Positions 9,590-18,488 of a DNA stretch of 64,000 bases are shown one piece after another; the stretch's first letter is position 1, and every line of letters begins with the position of its first letter. The position numbers and the translations under genes were made by a program. Source of the DNA: JAUIAI01 sp963732405 (GTDB lineage: Bacteria; Pseudomonadota; Gammaproteobacteria; Burkholderiales; Burkholderiaceae_E); the NCBI GenBank assembly GCA_963732405.1, contig CAVSZG010000001.1, positions 1,116,001 through 1,180,000 on the forward strand. The letters are read 5' to 3'. The notes under the pieces are model-generated. The model saw nothing but the letters and a program-made list of their open reading frames with translations. It did not search any database and was not told the DNA's origin.

Positions 9590-10311
9590 CGCTGCCATCC
9601 TCTGCCGACGGCCCGGTTCCATTGATCGAACTGCGCAATGTGTGCAAGGTGTATGGCACCGGGGAAGCGCAGGTGCGCGCGCTCGACCAGGTGAATCTGC
9701 GCATTACAGCTCATGCGTTCGTGGCCATCATGGGTCCGTCGGGATCGGGTAAATCGACGGCGATGAATATGATCGGCTGCCTCGATACGCCCAGCACCGG
9801 CCAGTATTTGTTCCAGGGCATCGATGTCGGCGCCCTGTCTCAGCAGCAGCGCGCCCTGTTGCGGCGCCACTATCTGGGATTCGTCTTTCAGGGCTTCAAT
9901 CTGCTCGCCCGGACCTCGGCGCTGGAAAATGTCGAACTACCCCTAATCTACCGCGGCATCGTCGGGCCGCAACGTCGCCATCTGGCCATGCAGGCGCTGG
10001 AGCGGGTCGGGCTCAAGGGGCGGGAGCATCACGATCCGAGCGAGTTGTCCGGTGGCCAGCAGCAACGTGTCGCGATCGCGCGGGCGATCGTGACTTCCCC
10101 GGCCGTATTGCTCGCCGACGAACCGACGGGCAATCTGGATAGCCGCATGAGTCTGGACATCATGGACCTGCTGGCGCACCTGAATGTCAATGACGGCATC
10201 ACGATTATCATGGTCACGCATGAAGCCGACATGGCCGCCTACGCTCAGCGCATTGTGCGTTTCGTCGATGGGCGTATCGATATGGCCGAGCCGGCTTTGC
10301 TGAGCACCTGA
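9586..10311 (+). CDS. ABC transporter ATP-binding protein (MacB/LolD-type)
   Basis: A 241-residue ATPase with Walker A GPSGSGKST, signature LSGGQQQRVAIARA, Walker B LLADEPTGNLDS and the H-loop MVTHE. This is the MacB/LolD class that drives mechanotransmission exporters. Here the ATPase is a separate polypeptide rather than fused to the permease as in E. coli MacB. Overlaps on both sides (ATGA with the adaptor, TGATG with the permease) show tight translational coupling. Confidence 0.93.
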   Translation: MTLPSSADGPVPLIELRNVCKVYGTGEAQVRALDQVNLRITAHAFVAIMGPSGSGKSTAMNMIGCLDTPSTGQYLFQGIDVGALSQQQRALLRRHYLGFVFQGFNLLARTSALENVELPLIYRGIVGPQRRHLAMQALERVGLKGREHHDPSELSGGQQQRVAIARAIVTSPAVLLADEPTGNLDSRMSLDIMDLLAHLNVNDGITIIMVTHEADMAAYAQRIVRFVDGRIDMAEPALLST

Positions 10312-11516
10312 TGCTGTTCGAGACTTTCAAACTTGCCGTCCAGGCCATCGCACGCAATGCGTTGCGCTCTGCCCTCACGGTATTGGGCATCGTGATCGGC
10401 GTCGGGGCGGTGATCGCCATGATGACCATCGGCAATGGCACGACGGCCAAGGTGGCGGCCGACATGGCCAAGCTGGGCACCAATCTGCTGTTCGTTCGGC
10501 CCGGGCAGTTTGGCCCCGGACGCTCGAGCACCGACGCTCGTGCGTTCAGTGTGCGTGATATCGACGCGCTCAAGACCCAGTTGAGCGATGCGCTGGCAGT
10601 TGCCCCCTCGGCCCAGCAGTCGGCTATTGCGGTCTATGGCGCCCAGAGCCGAAGCACGGTTGTCACGGGAACGGACAATGATTTTTTCGTGACCCAGGCC
10701 TGGACGCTGCGCGAGGGCCGACGGTTCTTTGAGGGCGAAGTCCGCAGCGGCCGCGCCGCCTGCGTGCTCGGCACCACGGTAAGCGATGCGCTCTTTCATC
10801 GGGGGCCGGCCATTGGTCAACGGCTGCGGGTGGGCAAGGTCTCGTGCGAAGTGATCGGTATCCTCGAATCGAAGGGCCAGTCGGGCTTCGGTACCGATCA
10901 GGACGACATCATCCTGATGCCGCTTCGCGCGTTTCAGCGGCGCCTTGCCGGCAATCAGGACATCCGCACGATCCTGGTCTCGGCCCGCCCGGGTGTCAGC
11001 ACGAAGAAGGTGCAGGCCGACATCGAGCGGCTGCTGCGCGAACGCCGCAAGATCAACCCCGGTCAGGAAGACGATTTCAGCGTGCGTGACATGAGTCAGA
11101 TCATCCAGATGCAGACCGCCACCACGTCGATACTGACCGGATTGCTGGCGGCCGTTGCCGGTGTGAGTCTGCTGGTCGGTGGCATCGGCATCATGAATAT
11201 CATGCTGGTCTCGGTGACGGAGCGAACGCGGGAGATCGGCATTCGGCTGGCGATCGGCGCCCAGGGCTCGCAGGTGATGCTGCAGTTTCTCGTCGAAGCT
11301 GTCGTGTTGTCGCTGTTCGGCGGCATCATCGGGGTGCTCACGGGCCTCGGTCTGGCCGGCATAGCGGTTCACGTGATGAAGATACCCTGGGTGCTCGATC
11401 CCTCGATCGTTCTGCTGGCATTCGGTTTCTCGGCCCTGGTCGGCGTGGTATTCGGCTTTTTTCCGGCACGGCGCGCGGCAGGTCTGGATCCGATCGAGGC
11501 GCTGCGTTATCAATAA
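10311..11516 (+). CDS. ABC transporter permease, MacB/FtsX type
   Basis: A 401-residue permease with an N-terminal span (LTVLGIVIGVGAVIAMM), a large periplasmic MacB core domain (about residues 45-260) and three C-terminal spans (ILTGLLAAVAGVSLLVGGIG onward), followed by the FtsX-type ending PARRAAGLDPIEALRY. With the preceding ATPase and adaptor it would form a tripartite exporter of a peptide, macrolide-like compound or lipid; the substrate cannot be inferred. Confidence 0.92.
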   Translation: MLFETFKLAVQAIARNALRSALTVLGIVIGVGAVIAMMTIGNGTTAKVAADMAKLGTNLLFVRPGQFGPGRSSTDARAFSVRDIDALKTQLSDALAVAPSAQQSAIAVYGAQSRSTVVTGTDNDFFVTQAWTLREGRRFFEGEVRSGRAACVLGTTVSDALFHRGPAIGQRLRVGKVSCEVIGILESKGQSGFGTDQDDIILMPLRAFQRRLAGNQDIRTILVSARPGVSTKKVQADIERLLRERRKINPGQEDDFSVRDMSQIIQMQTATTSILTGLLAAVAGVSLLVGGIGIMNIMLVSVTERTREIGIRLAIGAQGSQVMLQFLVEAVVLSLFGGIIGVLTGLGLAGIAVHVMKIPWVLDPSIVLLAFGFSALVGVVFGFFPARRAAGLDPIEALRYQ

Positions 11517-11545
11517 GCATGGACGGATCCGCATGGACGGCATGC

Positions 11546-12523
11546 TCAGTCCATCGTGAGCACCACCTTGCCCACCACCGTCCGGTCCATCATCAGGCCA
11601 AATGCCGAGCGCCACTGCGCAAGCGGGATGGCCGCATGGACATGCGGCCGGGTGCGGCCCTCGTTGGCCCAGCGCCAGATCGTTTCGCGATCCTGCGCGC
11701 CACGCGCCGGAAAGTGTCGGCCATATTCACCGGCGCGCACGCCGACCACGGAAAACCCCTTGATCAAGGGCAGGTTCGCCGAGATCGTCGGGATACGCCC
11801 CGAGGTGAAGCCGATTACCAAGAGCCTGCCGTCGAACGCGATGCAGCGCACACTCTCATCAAAGACATCGCCACCGACCGGATCGACGATCACATCCGCG
11901 CCGCGTCCGTCGGTCAAGGACTTGACCGCGTCGCGAAAGCCGCCGCTCACCGGCAGCACATGATCGGCGCCTTGCGCGAGGATCGCATCCCGCTTCAGAT
12001 CGGCCGTGCAGGTGGCGATCACGGTCGCGCCCAGCAGTTTGCCGACATCCACGCAGGCCATGCCCACACCGCCGCCGCCGCCATGCACGAGCAGGGTTTC
12101 GCCGGCCTGCAGCCGGGCACGCCGGATCAGCGCGACACACGCGGTCAGGTAGGTGACCGGATAGGCGGCCGCCTGCTCGACACGGAATGCCGCTGGTTTG
12201 CGAACCAGCTCCTCGGCCGGCATCACCAGATACTGGGCGAATGCACCGGTCTTGCGCGCACCGACCACGGCATCGCCGCACTGCCAGCCTGTCACCTCAT
12301 CGCCCAGCGCATCGATCACGCCCGCGCATTCCATGCCGAGAATGAACGGCGTTGGCGGCTTGAGCTGATACAGGCCGCGGGACATGAGCAGATCGGGAAA
12401 GTTCAGGCTCGCCGCGTGCACCCGGATGCGGACCTCGCCGGGGCCCGGCACCGGCACGGGCAGACTGAGTAGTTGAACACCGGACAGATCGTCGGACAGG
12501 TGCTGGCAGGTGAGAGCGTTCAT
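11546..12523 (-). CDS. NADPH:quinone oxidoreductase / zinc-independent MDR family protein
   Basis: A 325-residue medium-chain dehydrogenase/reductase. The GroES-like half contains HAASLNFPDLLMSRG, and the Rossmann half has the dinucleotide motif HGGGGGVGMAC. The zinc-ligand cysteines of alcohol dehydrogenases are absent, which fits the quinone oxidoreductase branch. Two adjacent in-frame ATGs (12526 and 12523) follow one at 12559; MNALTC matches the family's usual beginning, so 12523 is preferred. It is divergent from an acyl-CoA synthetase gene 79 bp away. The electron acceptor is unknown. Confidence 0.88.
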   Translation of the reverse strand: MNALTCQHLSDDLSGVQLLSLPVPVPGPGEVRIRVHAASLNFPDLLMSRGLYQLKPPTPFILGMECAGVIDALGDEVTGWQCGDAVVGARKTGAFAQYLVMPAEELVRKPAAFRVEQAAAYPVTYLTACVALIRRARLQAGETLLVHGGGGGVGMACVDVGKLLGATVIATCTADLKRDAILAQGADHVLPVSGGFRDAVKSLTDGRGADVIVDPVGGDVFDESVRCIAFDGRLLVIGFTSGRIPTISANLPLIKGFSVVGVRAGEYGRHFPARGAQDRETIWRWANEGRTRPHVHAAIPLAQWRSAFGLMMDRTVVGKVVLTMD

Positions 12524-12602
12524 CATCGGCGGTCCGGGTCCGGCAGGGTTGTTGGCCACAGCGGCTAGACTCTATCACTTCGTCACTGCCGGACCTGCCC
12601 CG

Positions 12603-14738
12603 ATGACACCCGCGCTCGCCGCCACTCTCAGCCCTGCCAGCGTCGCCATCGTCGGCGCCTCGGACAATCCGGACAAGGTCGGTGGGCGGCCGATCCATTT
12701 CATGCAGCGCTTTGGCTTTCGTGGCGCCGTCTATCCGATCAATCCGGGTCGCGATACGGTTCAGGGTCTGACGTCCTATGCCTCGCTGGATGCCTTGCCC
12801 GAGGTGCCCGAGCTGGCGGTGATTGTCGTCTCCGGCGAGGCGGCGGTGCAGGCCGTGCGCGACTGCGCGCGGCTCGGCGTGGCGGCGGCGATCGTCATTG
12901 CCTCGGGCTTCGGTGAGGTGGATGCGGCGGGCGCGGCGGCGCAGGCGAGCATGGTGGCTTGCGCCCGGGCGGCCGGCATGCGGCTGGTCGGACCCAACAG
13001 CCAGGGCTTTGCGAACTTCGCCACCGGTGCCGTCGCGAGCTTCTCGACGATGTTCATCGAGTGTCCCCCCGAGGATGGGCCGATTGCCATCGTCAGTCAG
13101 AGTGGCGCATTCTCGGCGGCGGCCTACGGCATGATGCGCACCGCGGGCCTGGGCGTGCGTCATGTCCATGCCACTGGCAACGAAGCCGATGTCACGGTGC
13201 CCGCAGTGGCCGATTTGATCGTCGATGATGTGGAGCTCGGGCTGATCCTGCTGTACATGGAACACATCGCGCAGCCGGACTTGCTAGCCCGCGCGGCACG
13301 CAAGGCCAGGGCGCGTCGCCTGCCCATGCTCGCGATCAAGTCCGGCAGAACCGATCGCGGCCAGCAGATGGCGGCCTCGCACACCGGTTCGCTCGCGGCC
13401 GAAGACCGGGTGGTCGACGCCTTTCTCGTGCGACACGGCATTCTGCGGCTGCGTGGGCTGGGCGAGATGAGCCGGCTGGCACCACTGATCGCCGCCGGCC
13501 TGCAGGCCACGGGGCGGCGCCTGATTGCCATCAGCAATTCGGGTGCCAGTTGCGTGATGGCCGCCGACGCGGCCGAACTGCATGGCCTCGAACTCGCACA
13601 ACCGGGCCCCGCCACCGTGGCCGCGTTGCGCAAGGTGCTGCCGGTGTTCGCCACCAGCGTCAATCCGATCGACCTGACCGGCGCCTTGTTGAGCGACAGC
13701 GGGTTGTTCGGTCGGGTGATCTCGGTTCTGGCCGACAACCCCGAGACCGATCTGGTGCATATTGATATACCGGTGGCCGGTCAGGGATACGATCTCGAGG
13801 GCTTTGCAGCCGTGTCGGCAAAGTTCGCGCGGCGTACCGGCAAACCGGTGACCATCTCGGCCTGGCAGGCGTCGGTGGCTGCGCCATTCCGGGCGGCAGG
13901 TCTGCCGGTATTCGACACCATCGACGATGCCTTGTCGGCGCTGAGTCAACTGGTCGATTGCACCCGTCTGCTCGATCGCGAACCGCCGCAATGGCCATTG
14001 ACGCATAACGCCGCGGGCGAGGCGGCCGCGGCTGCCGCCGCCTCACTGATTGACACGCTGTCCAGCACAAACAGCGGCCGCTTCTGCAATGAAGCAGACA
14101 GCCTGCGCGTCGTGGCGGCGGCCGGATTGCCCGTGGTTCACTGGCAGTTGTGCGACACCCGCGACGCCGTGCATGCCGCCCTGACGGCAATCGGTGGCTC
14201 GGTGGTACTCAAGGCCTGCTCGGCCCGCCTGCCGCACAAATCAGAGCACGGTCTGGTGCGCCTGGGACTGCGCGACACGGAAGCACTCGATGCGGCCTTC
14301 GATGCGCATCAGCGGATTCTGCAGACCCTGGCCATCGAGCCCGAGGGATTCATCGTGGCGGCGATGCGCGCAGGTCGTCGTGAACTGATGTTGGGCGCCC
14401 GCCATGATCCGGCCTTCGGCGTGGTGGTGTTGGTGGGCGATGGCGGCAAGTTTGTCGAGGCGATGCCCGATACCGCCGTGCTGCTGGCACCCTTTGGCGA
14501 GGCCGATGTGATCGAGGCATTGCGCGGCCTGCGGGTCTGGCCGGTGCTGGCTGGTGCGCGCGGTGACCCGCCGCTCGATGTGCAGGCCTATGCGTTGGCG
14601 GCCGTTGCGCTGGCCCGGGCCGTGGCGGCGGCTGGTGGTCGCATCGCCTCGGTCGATGTGAATCCGATCATGGTCGGCCAGGCCGGGGACGGCGTGTGGG
14701 TGACGGATGCGCTGGTGGAGATCGATCGGCCGGGCTGA
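12603..14738 (+). CDS. Acetate--CoA ligase family protein (ADP-forming, fused alpha-beta)
   Basis: A 711-residue protein with the domain order of ADP-forming acyl-CoA synthetases: CoA-binding Rossmann domain (SVAIVGASDNPDKVGG, residues about 14-29), succinyl-CoA-ligase-like domains (GPNSQGFANF; VSQSGAFSAAAY), the conserved histidine segment AASHTGSLA that carries the phosphohistidine in this family, and a C-terminal ATP-grasp domain (LKACSARLPHKSEHG). It would make an acyl-CoA from an acid, CoA and ATP, or the reverse. Start 12603 directly precedes the CoA-binding domain; an ATG at 12510 would read back into the divergent gene's start. The acyl substrate is unknown. Confidence 0.88.
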   Translation: MTPALAATLSPASVAIVGASDNPDKVGGRPIHFMQRFGFRGAVYPINPGRDTVQGLTSYASLDALPEVPELAVIVVSGEAAVQAVRDCARLGVAAAIVIASGFGEVDAAGAAAQASMVACARAAGMRLVGPNSQGFANFATGAVASFSTMFIECPPEDGPIAIVSQSGAFSAAAYGMMRTAGLGVRHVHATGNEADVTVPAVADLIVDDVELGLILLYMEHIAQPDLLARAARKARARRLPMLAIKSGRTDRGQQMAASHTGSLAAEDRVVDAFLVRHGILRLRGLGEMSRLAPLIAAGLQATGRRLIAISNSGASCVMAADAAELHGLELAQPGPATVAALRKVLPVFATSVNPIDLTGALLSDSGLFGRVISVLADNPETDLVHIDIPVAGQGYDLEGFAAVSAKFARRTGKPVTISAWQASVAAPFRAAGLPVFDTIDDALSALSQLVDCTRLLDREPPQWPLTHNAAGEAAAAAAASLIDTLSSTNSGRFCNEADSLRVVAAAGLPVVHWQLCDTRDAVHAALTAIGGSVVLKACSARLPHKSEHGLVRLGLRDTEALDAAFDAHQRILQTLAIEPEGFIVAAMRAGRRELMLGARHDPAFGVVVLVGDGGKFVEAMPDTAVLLAPFGEADVIEALRGLRVWPVLAGARGDPPLDVQAYALAAVALARAVAAAGGRIASVDVNPIMVGQAGDGVWVTDALVEIDRPG

Positions 14739-14739
14739 G

Positions 14740-15036
14740 TCAGGCGTCTTCGCTGTACTGATTCGCCGTGTCGCCAATGTGATCTGACAATCGGCTGAGC
14801 TTGCGCTGCATTTGTGGATCGGCTTGTGCCTCGGCCGCGTCGGCGACGAATCCGGCCAGCTCATCCAGCGCATCGACCGTCATCATGACCGTGAGCCGGG
14901 TTCCGTCGGCCTGCGCCTGCTCGAGCGCGTGCAGCATGTCGGCCCCGACCATGGCTTCATCGATGATCAGGGTGCGCTGACTCGAGGTCAGATGTAGGGG
15001 AACCTTTTCCTGGGCTTTGATGCGCTGCTTGGTCAT
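14740..15036 (-). CDS. Small hypothetical protein (98 aa)
   Basis: I do not recognise this family. The protein begins with a basic stretch (MTKQRIKAQEK), then a mixed alpha/beta-looking body (RTLIIDEAMVGADML; TVMMTVDALDEL) and an acidic, Gln-rich C terminus. No signal peptide, membrane span or cysteine is present. It converges on the acyl-CoA synthetase with a one-base gap and is divergent from the ATP-grasp gene. ATG 15036 is preferred over 15150, which would add 38 residues and run into the divergent promoter area. Confidence 0.6.
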   Translation of the reverse strand: MTKQRIKAQEKVPLHLTSSQRTLIIDEAMVGADMLHALEQAQADGTRLTVMMTVDALDELAGFVADAAEAQADPQMQRKLSRLSDHIGDTANQYSEDA

Positions 15037-15179
15037 TGCTGTGGGTCTCTCGCCGGACGCGCCGAATCGCACCGCCTCGGTGCTTTTGCCGGAGAATAAC
15101 AGCAAGCCGGGCGCTTGCCTGCTGATTTTGATTCCCCGCTCGCTTGTCATTGTTACAGGCTTGGGCTAGTCTGCCGACG

Positions 15180-16619
15180 ATGACTCATGACTTGTTTTCG
15201 GGCTACGACCGCCAGGGCTTCTACTGCGAGCTGTTTGGCGCAAGTGATCGCCAACCTGCACACACCCGCAAGCTGGTCAACCGGCTTGCGCGCATGAAGC
15301 TGTCGACGCTGCTGCGTCGCGCCAAGGCGACCGAAGCCGAGCTGTTCAACCTGGGCATCACGTTCACGGTGTATACGGAGCGTGACAGCATCGACCGGAT
15401 CCTGCCCTTCGATCTGGTGCCCAGGGTTTTGTCGCGCAAGGAATGGGATCACATCGAGGCCGGATGCATTCAGCGCGTCACGGCGCTGAATCTGTTCCTG
15501 CATGATGTGTATCACGATCAGAAGATTCTGCGCGACAAGGTCGTGCCGGCCGACCTGGTGCTGGGTAACAGCAACTACCGGCCGGAAATGCAGGGATTCA
15601 GTCCGCCCAATGGCACCTATGTTCACATTGCCGGCGTGGATCTGGTGCGCGACGATGCGGGCGCCTTCTGCGTACTCGAGGACAATGCCCGCACACCCTC
15701 AGGCGTATCCTATGTGGTGGAGAACCGCCATCTCATGCAGCGGGCCTTTCCCGACCTGATGGCCGGTATCGATCTGCTGCCGGTCTCAGACTACGGCCCG
15801 CGTCTGCGTAGTACCCTCGATGCGGTGTCGCCGGGGCGCAGCCGCACGCCTAATGTCGTGTTGTTGTCACCCGGTGTGTTCAATTCGGCCTATTTTGAAC
15901 ATGTTTTTCTGGCCCGTGAGATGGGCGCGCCGCTGGTCGAGGGGCGGGACCTGCTCGTGCAGGATGAGCAGGTGTTCATGCGCACCACGGCGGGACTGAG
16001 CAAGGTAGACATGATCTACCGCCGGGTCGACGATGCCTTTCTCGATCCGCGCTGCTTCAATCCGGACAGCATGCTGGGCGTGCCCGATCTGATGAAGGCG
16101 TATCTGGCCGGTAACGTGAACATCGCCAATGCCGTGGGCACGGGTGTGGCGGACGACAAGGCGGTGTACGCCTACATGCCCGATATCATTCGCTACTACC
16201 TGAGCGAAGAGCCGGTGCTGCCCAACGTCCAGACTCACTCCTGTCGCGATCCCAAGATGCTCGACTACACCCTGGCCCATCTGGATGAACTAGTGGTCAA
16301 GCCGGTGGGCGAGTCCGGTGGGTATGGCGTGGTGGTCGGGCCGCGCGCCAGCAAGGCCGAATTGCAGACCCTCAGGAAGCAGCTTCAGGCCAAGCCGGGC
16401 AATTTCATCAGCCAGCCGCTGATCCAGTTGTCGGTGTGTCCGACCCTGTTTGCCTCAGGGGTCGAGCCCCGGCATGTTGACCTTCGGCCATATGTCCTGA
16501 CGGGCAAGTCGAGCTGGGTGCTGCCCGGCGGTCTGACCCGGGTCGCACTCAAGAAGGGCTCGTTTGTCGTCAACTCGTCGCAAGGCGGCGGAACCAAGGA
16601 TACCTGGGTCATTGGATAG
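15180..16619 (+). CDS. Circularly permuted type 2 ATP-grasp protein (COG2308)
   Basis: A 479-residue stand-alone member of the DUF404/DUF407 family, whose fold is a circularly permuted ATP-grasp predicted to form amide or peptide bonds. Recognisable pieces are PNGTYVHIAGVDLVRD, LEDNARTPSGVSYV, the ATP-binding LVVKPVGESGGYGVVVG and the C-terminal GGLTRVALKKGSFVVNSSQGG. It is followed immediately by an alpha-E gene, its usual partner, and close to a transglutaminase gene. Start 15180 fits the family; 15144 would add 12 residues. The product of the reaction has not been established for most members. Confidence 0.92.
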   Translation: MTHDLFSGYDRQGFYCELFGASDRQPAHTRKLVNRLARMKLSTLLRRAKATEAELFNLGITFTVYTERDSIDRILPFDLVPRVLSRKEWDHIEAGCIQRVTALNLFLHDVYHDQKILRDKVVPADLVLGNSNYRPEMQGFSPPNGTYVHIAGVDLVRDDAGAFCVLEDNARTPSGVSYVVENRHLMQRAFPDLMAGIDLLPVSDYGPRLRSTLDAVSPGRSRTPNVVLLSPGVFNSAYFEHVFLAREMGAPLVEGRDLLVQDEQVFMRTTAGLSKVDMIYRRVDDAFLDPRCFNPDSMLGVPDLMKAYLAGNVNIANAVGTGVADDKAVYAYMPDIIRYYLSEEPVLPNVQTHSCRDPKMLDYTLAHLDELVVKPVGESGGYGVVVGPRASKAELQTLRKQLQAKPGNFISQPLIQLSVCPTLFASGVEPRHVDLRPYVLTGKSSWVLPGGLTRVALKKGSFVVNSSQGGGTKDTWVIG

Positions 16620-17562
16620 CCTGCTCGCCCGATTCGCTGAAGACAGTTACTGGCTCGCGCGTTATATCGAGCGGGCCGAGAATCTGGCGCGTCTGCTCGA
16701 TGTGACCGAATCCTTCGATCGTGGCCATCAGGACAGCGCCCAATGGGCGAGCATTCTGGCCTTGTTCGGCGATCAGGCGGCCTACCAGTCGCGCTACAAG
16801 GTGGTGCAGGCCCGTGATGTGATCCGTTTCTATTCGCTCGATCGGAACAATCCGAATTCGATCATTTCGTCGATCCGCTTCGCGCGTAACAACGCGCGCA
16901 CGCTGCGACACCTGATCAGTGTCGAGATGTGGACGCGGATCAATGTGTTCTACAACCGGGTCGATGCGCTGCGCAGTCGCGACGTGACCCAGGCCAAGCT
17001 GTCGCGGTTTTGCGGCTCGATCAAGGACGACTGCCAGTTGTTCCAGGGCTGTACCCAGAACACCCTTTATCGCGATCAGGTCTGGCATTTCTACCGGCTG
17101 GGCCGACTGATCGAGCGCTGTGACCAGACCACCCGGCTGGTCGACATGAAGACCGCTTCGGTGCCTGTGGCCAAGCCCGAGATCGCCCATGCCCAGGATC
17201 TGAGTCAGTGGAATACGATGCTGCGCGCGGCATCGGCCTACCATGGGTATCTGCGACGATACCCGCGTGAAATGACGCCGAACACGGTATCGGGCTTTGT
17301 GCTCTTTGACCCCGGCCTGCCTCGCTCCATTGCTTTTTGCGCAACCGAGATGCGCCAGGTGATCGATCAGATGCGCGCGGTCATCGACGAGCGGCAACAT
17401 GCCTCGATTGCCCGGCAGCTCAAGAAGCTGGACAAGATGGCGCGCAGTCATCCCGAAAAAGTCATTGAATCGGGGCTGCACGATTTTCTCGATGCCGTGC
17501 AGGTCGAACTCATGGGCCTTCACAACAGCCTGGCCAAGGCCTGCTTCCCCGTGCCGATCTGA
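16612..17562 (+). CDS. Alpha-E domain protein (COG2307, DUF403)
   Basis: A 316-residue alpha-helical protein with the family's N-terminal signature (AEDSYWLARYIERAENLARL) and later helical motifs such as WHFYRLGRLIERCDQTTRL. It normally accompanies a permuted ATP-grasp protein and is thought to form a complex with it. I chose the TTG at 16612 (overlapping the previous stop by 8 bases, AAGGA about 10 bp upstream) because family members start just before this motif; an ATG at 16564 would add 16 residues and is the alternative. Confidence 0.88.
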   Translation: MDSLLARFAEDSYWLARYIERAENLARLLDVTESFDRGHQDSAQWASILALFGDQAAYQSRYKVVQARDVIRFYSLDRNNPNSIISSIRFARNNARTLRHLISVEMWTRINVFYNRVDALRSRDVTQAKLSRFCGSIKDDCQLFQGCTQNTLYRDQVWHFYRLGRLIERCDQTTRLVDMKTASVPVAKPEIAHAQDLSQWNTMLRAASAYHGYLRRYPREMTPNTVSGFVLFDPGLPRSIAFCATEMRQVIDQMRAVIDERQHASIARQLKKLDKMARSHPEKVIESGLHDFLDAVQVELMGLHNSLAKACFPVPI

Positions 17563-17577
17563 GTGGCATGAGCCGCA

Positions 17578-17593
17578 ACGCCGGCGCCGGCGT
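17578..17593. terminator. Perfect 16-bp GC palindrome between convergent genes
   Basis: ACGCCGGCGCCGGCGT is a perfect palindrome lying between the convergent stops at 17562 and 17608. It has no T-tract and leaves little room for a loop, so a bidirectional terminator is possible but unproven. Confidence 0.25.
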
Positions 17594-17607
17594 GCCGCCC
17601 GTTCTGC

Positions 17608-18486
17608 CTAGCCCACGGGTGCCACGTCCACCGAGACCTCGATCTTGTGCTCGCCCCCGCCGATGATGAAGCCGTTGATCGGGCTCACGTCGCCGTAGTC
17701 ACGGCCCCAGCCCAGCACGATGTGCTCATTGCCCGGCATCAGGCCGTTGGTGGGATCGAACTCTACCCAGCCGAACGATGGCAGCCAGACACCCAGCCAG
17801 GCATGGGATTCATCGGCACCCACCAGCCGTTCCTTGCCCGGCGGCGGCCGGGTCAGCAGATAGCCGCTGATATAGCGCGCCGGCAGGCCCAGCGAGCGCA
17901 GGCAGGCGATCTGCAGGTGGGCAAAATCCTGGCATACACCTTGGCGATTCTCCAGCACCGTACTCACCGGCGTCCAGACGTCGGTGACACCCCCGCGGTA
18001 TTCGAAGTGCTCGAAGATGTAGCGGGTCAGCGCCATGGTGGCGTCGAGAAACGGACGACCCGGCGTGAACCATTGTTCGGTGATCTGGCGAACGCCCGGC
18101 ACGACATCGACGTAGGGCGATGGAAAGCAGAACGAGGCCGCGCGAACCGCGTCGTCGCTGTCCGGATACTGCACGGCCTGGATCACCGACTCCCAGCTGT
18201 CGGCGGCATCGAGTGGCCATTGTGGATCATCGACCTGGATCGATGAACTCGCCTGGACGATCAGGTGCCGGTGCGGTTCCTGCACGGACACGAAACTCGT
18301 TTCGTTGCCATACCAGTCTCGGGTGCTTCGCCTGACCACCGGCGAGGGCTCGACCAGAATGGTGTCGGCCAGCAAGGTTTGTCGTTCGGTATTGCGCGGC
18401 GTCAGGCGCAGCAGCTGCTGGGACAAGGAGACATCGGTGGCATAGCTGAACTCGGTGCGATGCTGCACCCGGTAGGTTGCGCTCAT
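17608..18486 (-). CDS. Transglutaminase-like family protein (COG1305)
   Basis: A 292-residue protein with an N-terminal beta domain (bacterial transglutaminase-like N) and a transglutaminase/protease core. The triad is visible: Cys185 in GVCQDFAH, His228 in ESHAW and Asp244 in FDPTNG. Such enzymes could cleave or cross-link the amide product made by the ATP-grasp partners. There is no signal peptide. It lies 2 bp after the stop of the fused ATP-grasp-alpha-E gene, so the two are probably co-transcribed, and it converges on the separate ATP-grasp/alpha-E pair. Confidence 0.92.
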   Translation of the reverse strand: MSATYRVQHRTEFSYATDVSLSQQLLRLTPRNTERQTLLADTILVEPSPVVRRSTRDWYGNETSFVSVQEPHRHLIVQASSSIQVDDPQWPLDAADSWESVIQAVQYPDSDDAVRAASFCFPSPYVDVVPGVRQITEQWFTPGRPFLDATMALTRYIFEHFEYRGGVTDVWTPVSTVLENRQGVCQDFAHLQIACLRSLGLPARYISGYLLTRPPPGKERLVGADESHAWLGVWLPSFGWVEFDPTNGLMPGNEHIVLGWGRDYGDVSPINGFIIGGGEHKIEVSVDVAPVG

Positions 18487-18488
18487 GC

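Noticed and set aside
10245..11615. 456-codon open frame on the minus strand
   Set aside because: It is antisense to the MacB-type permease; composition is that of a shadow frame and no motif is present.
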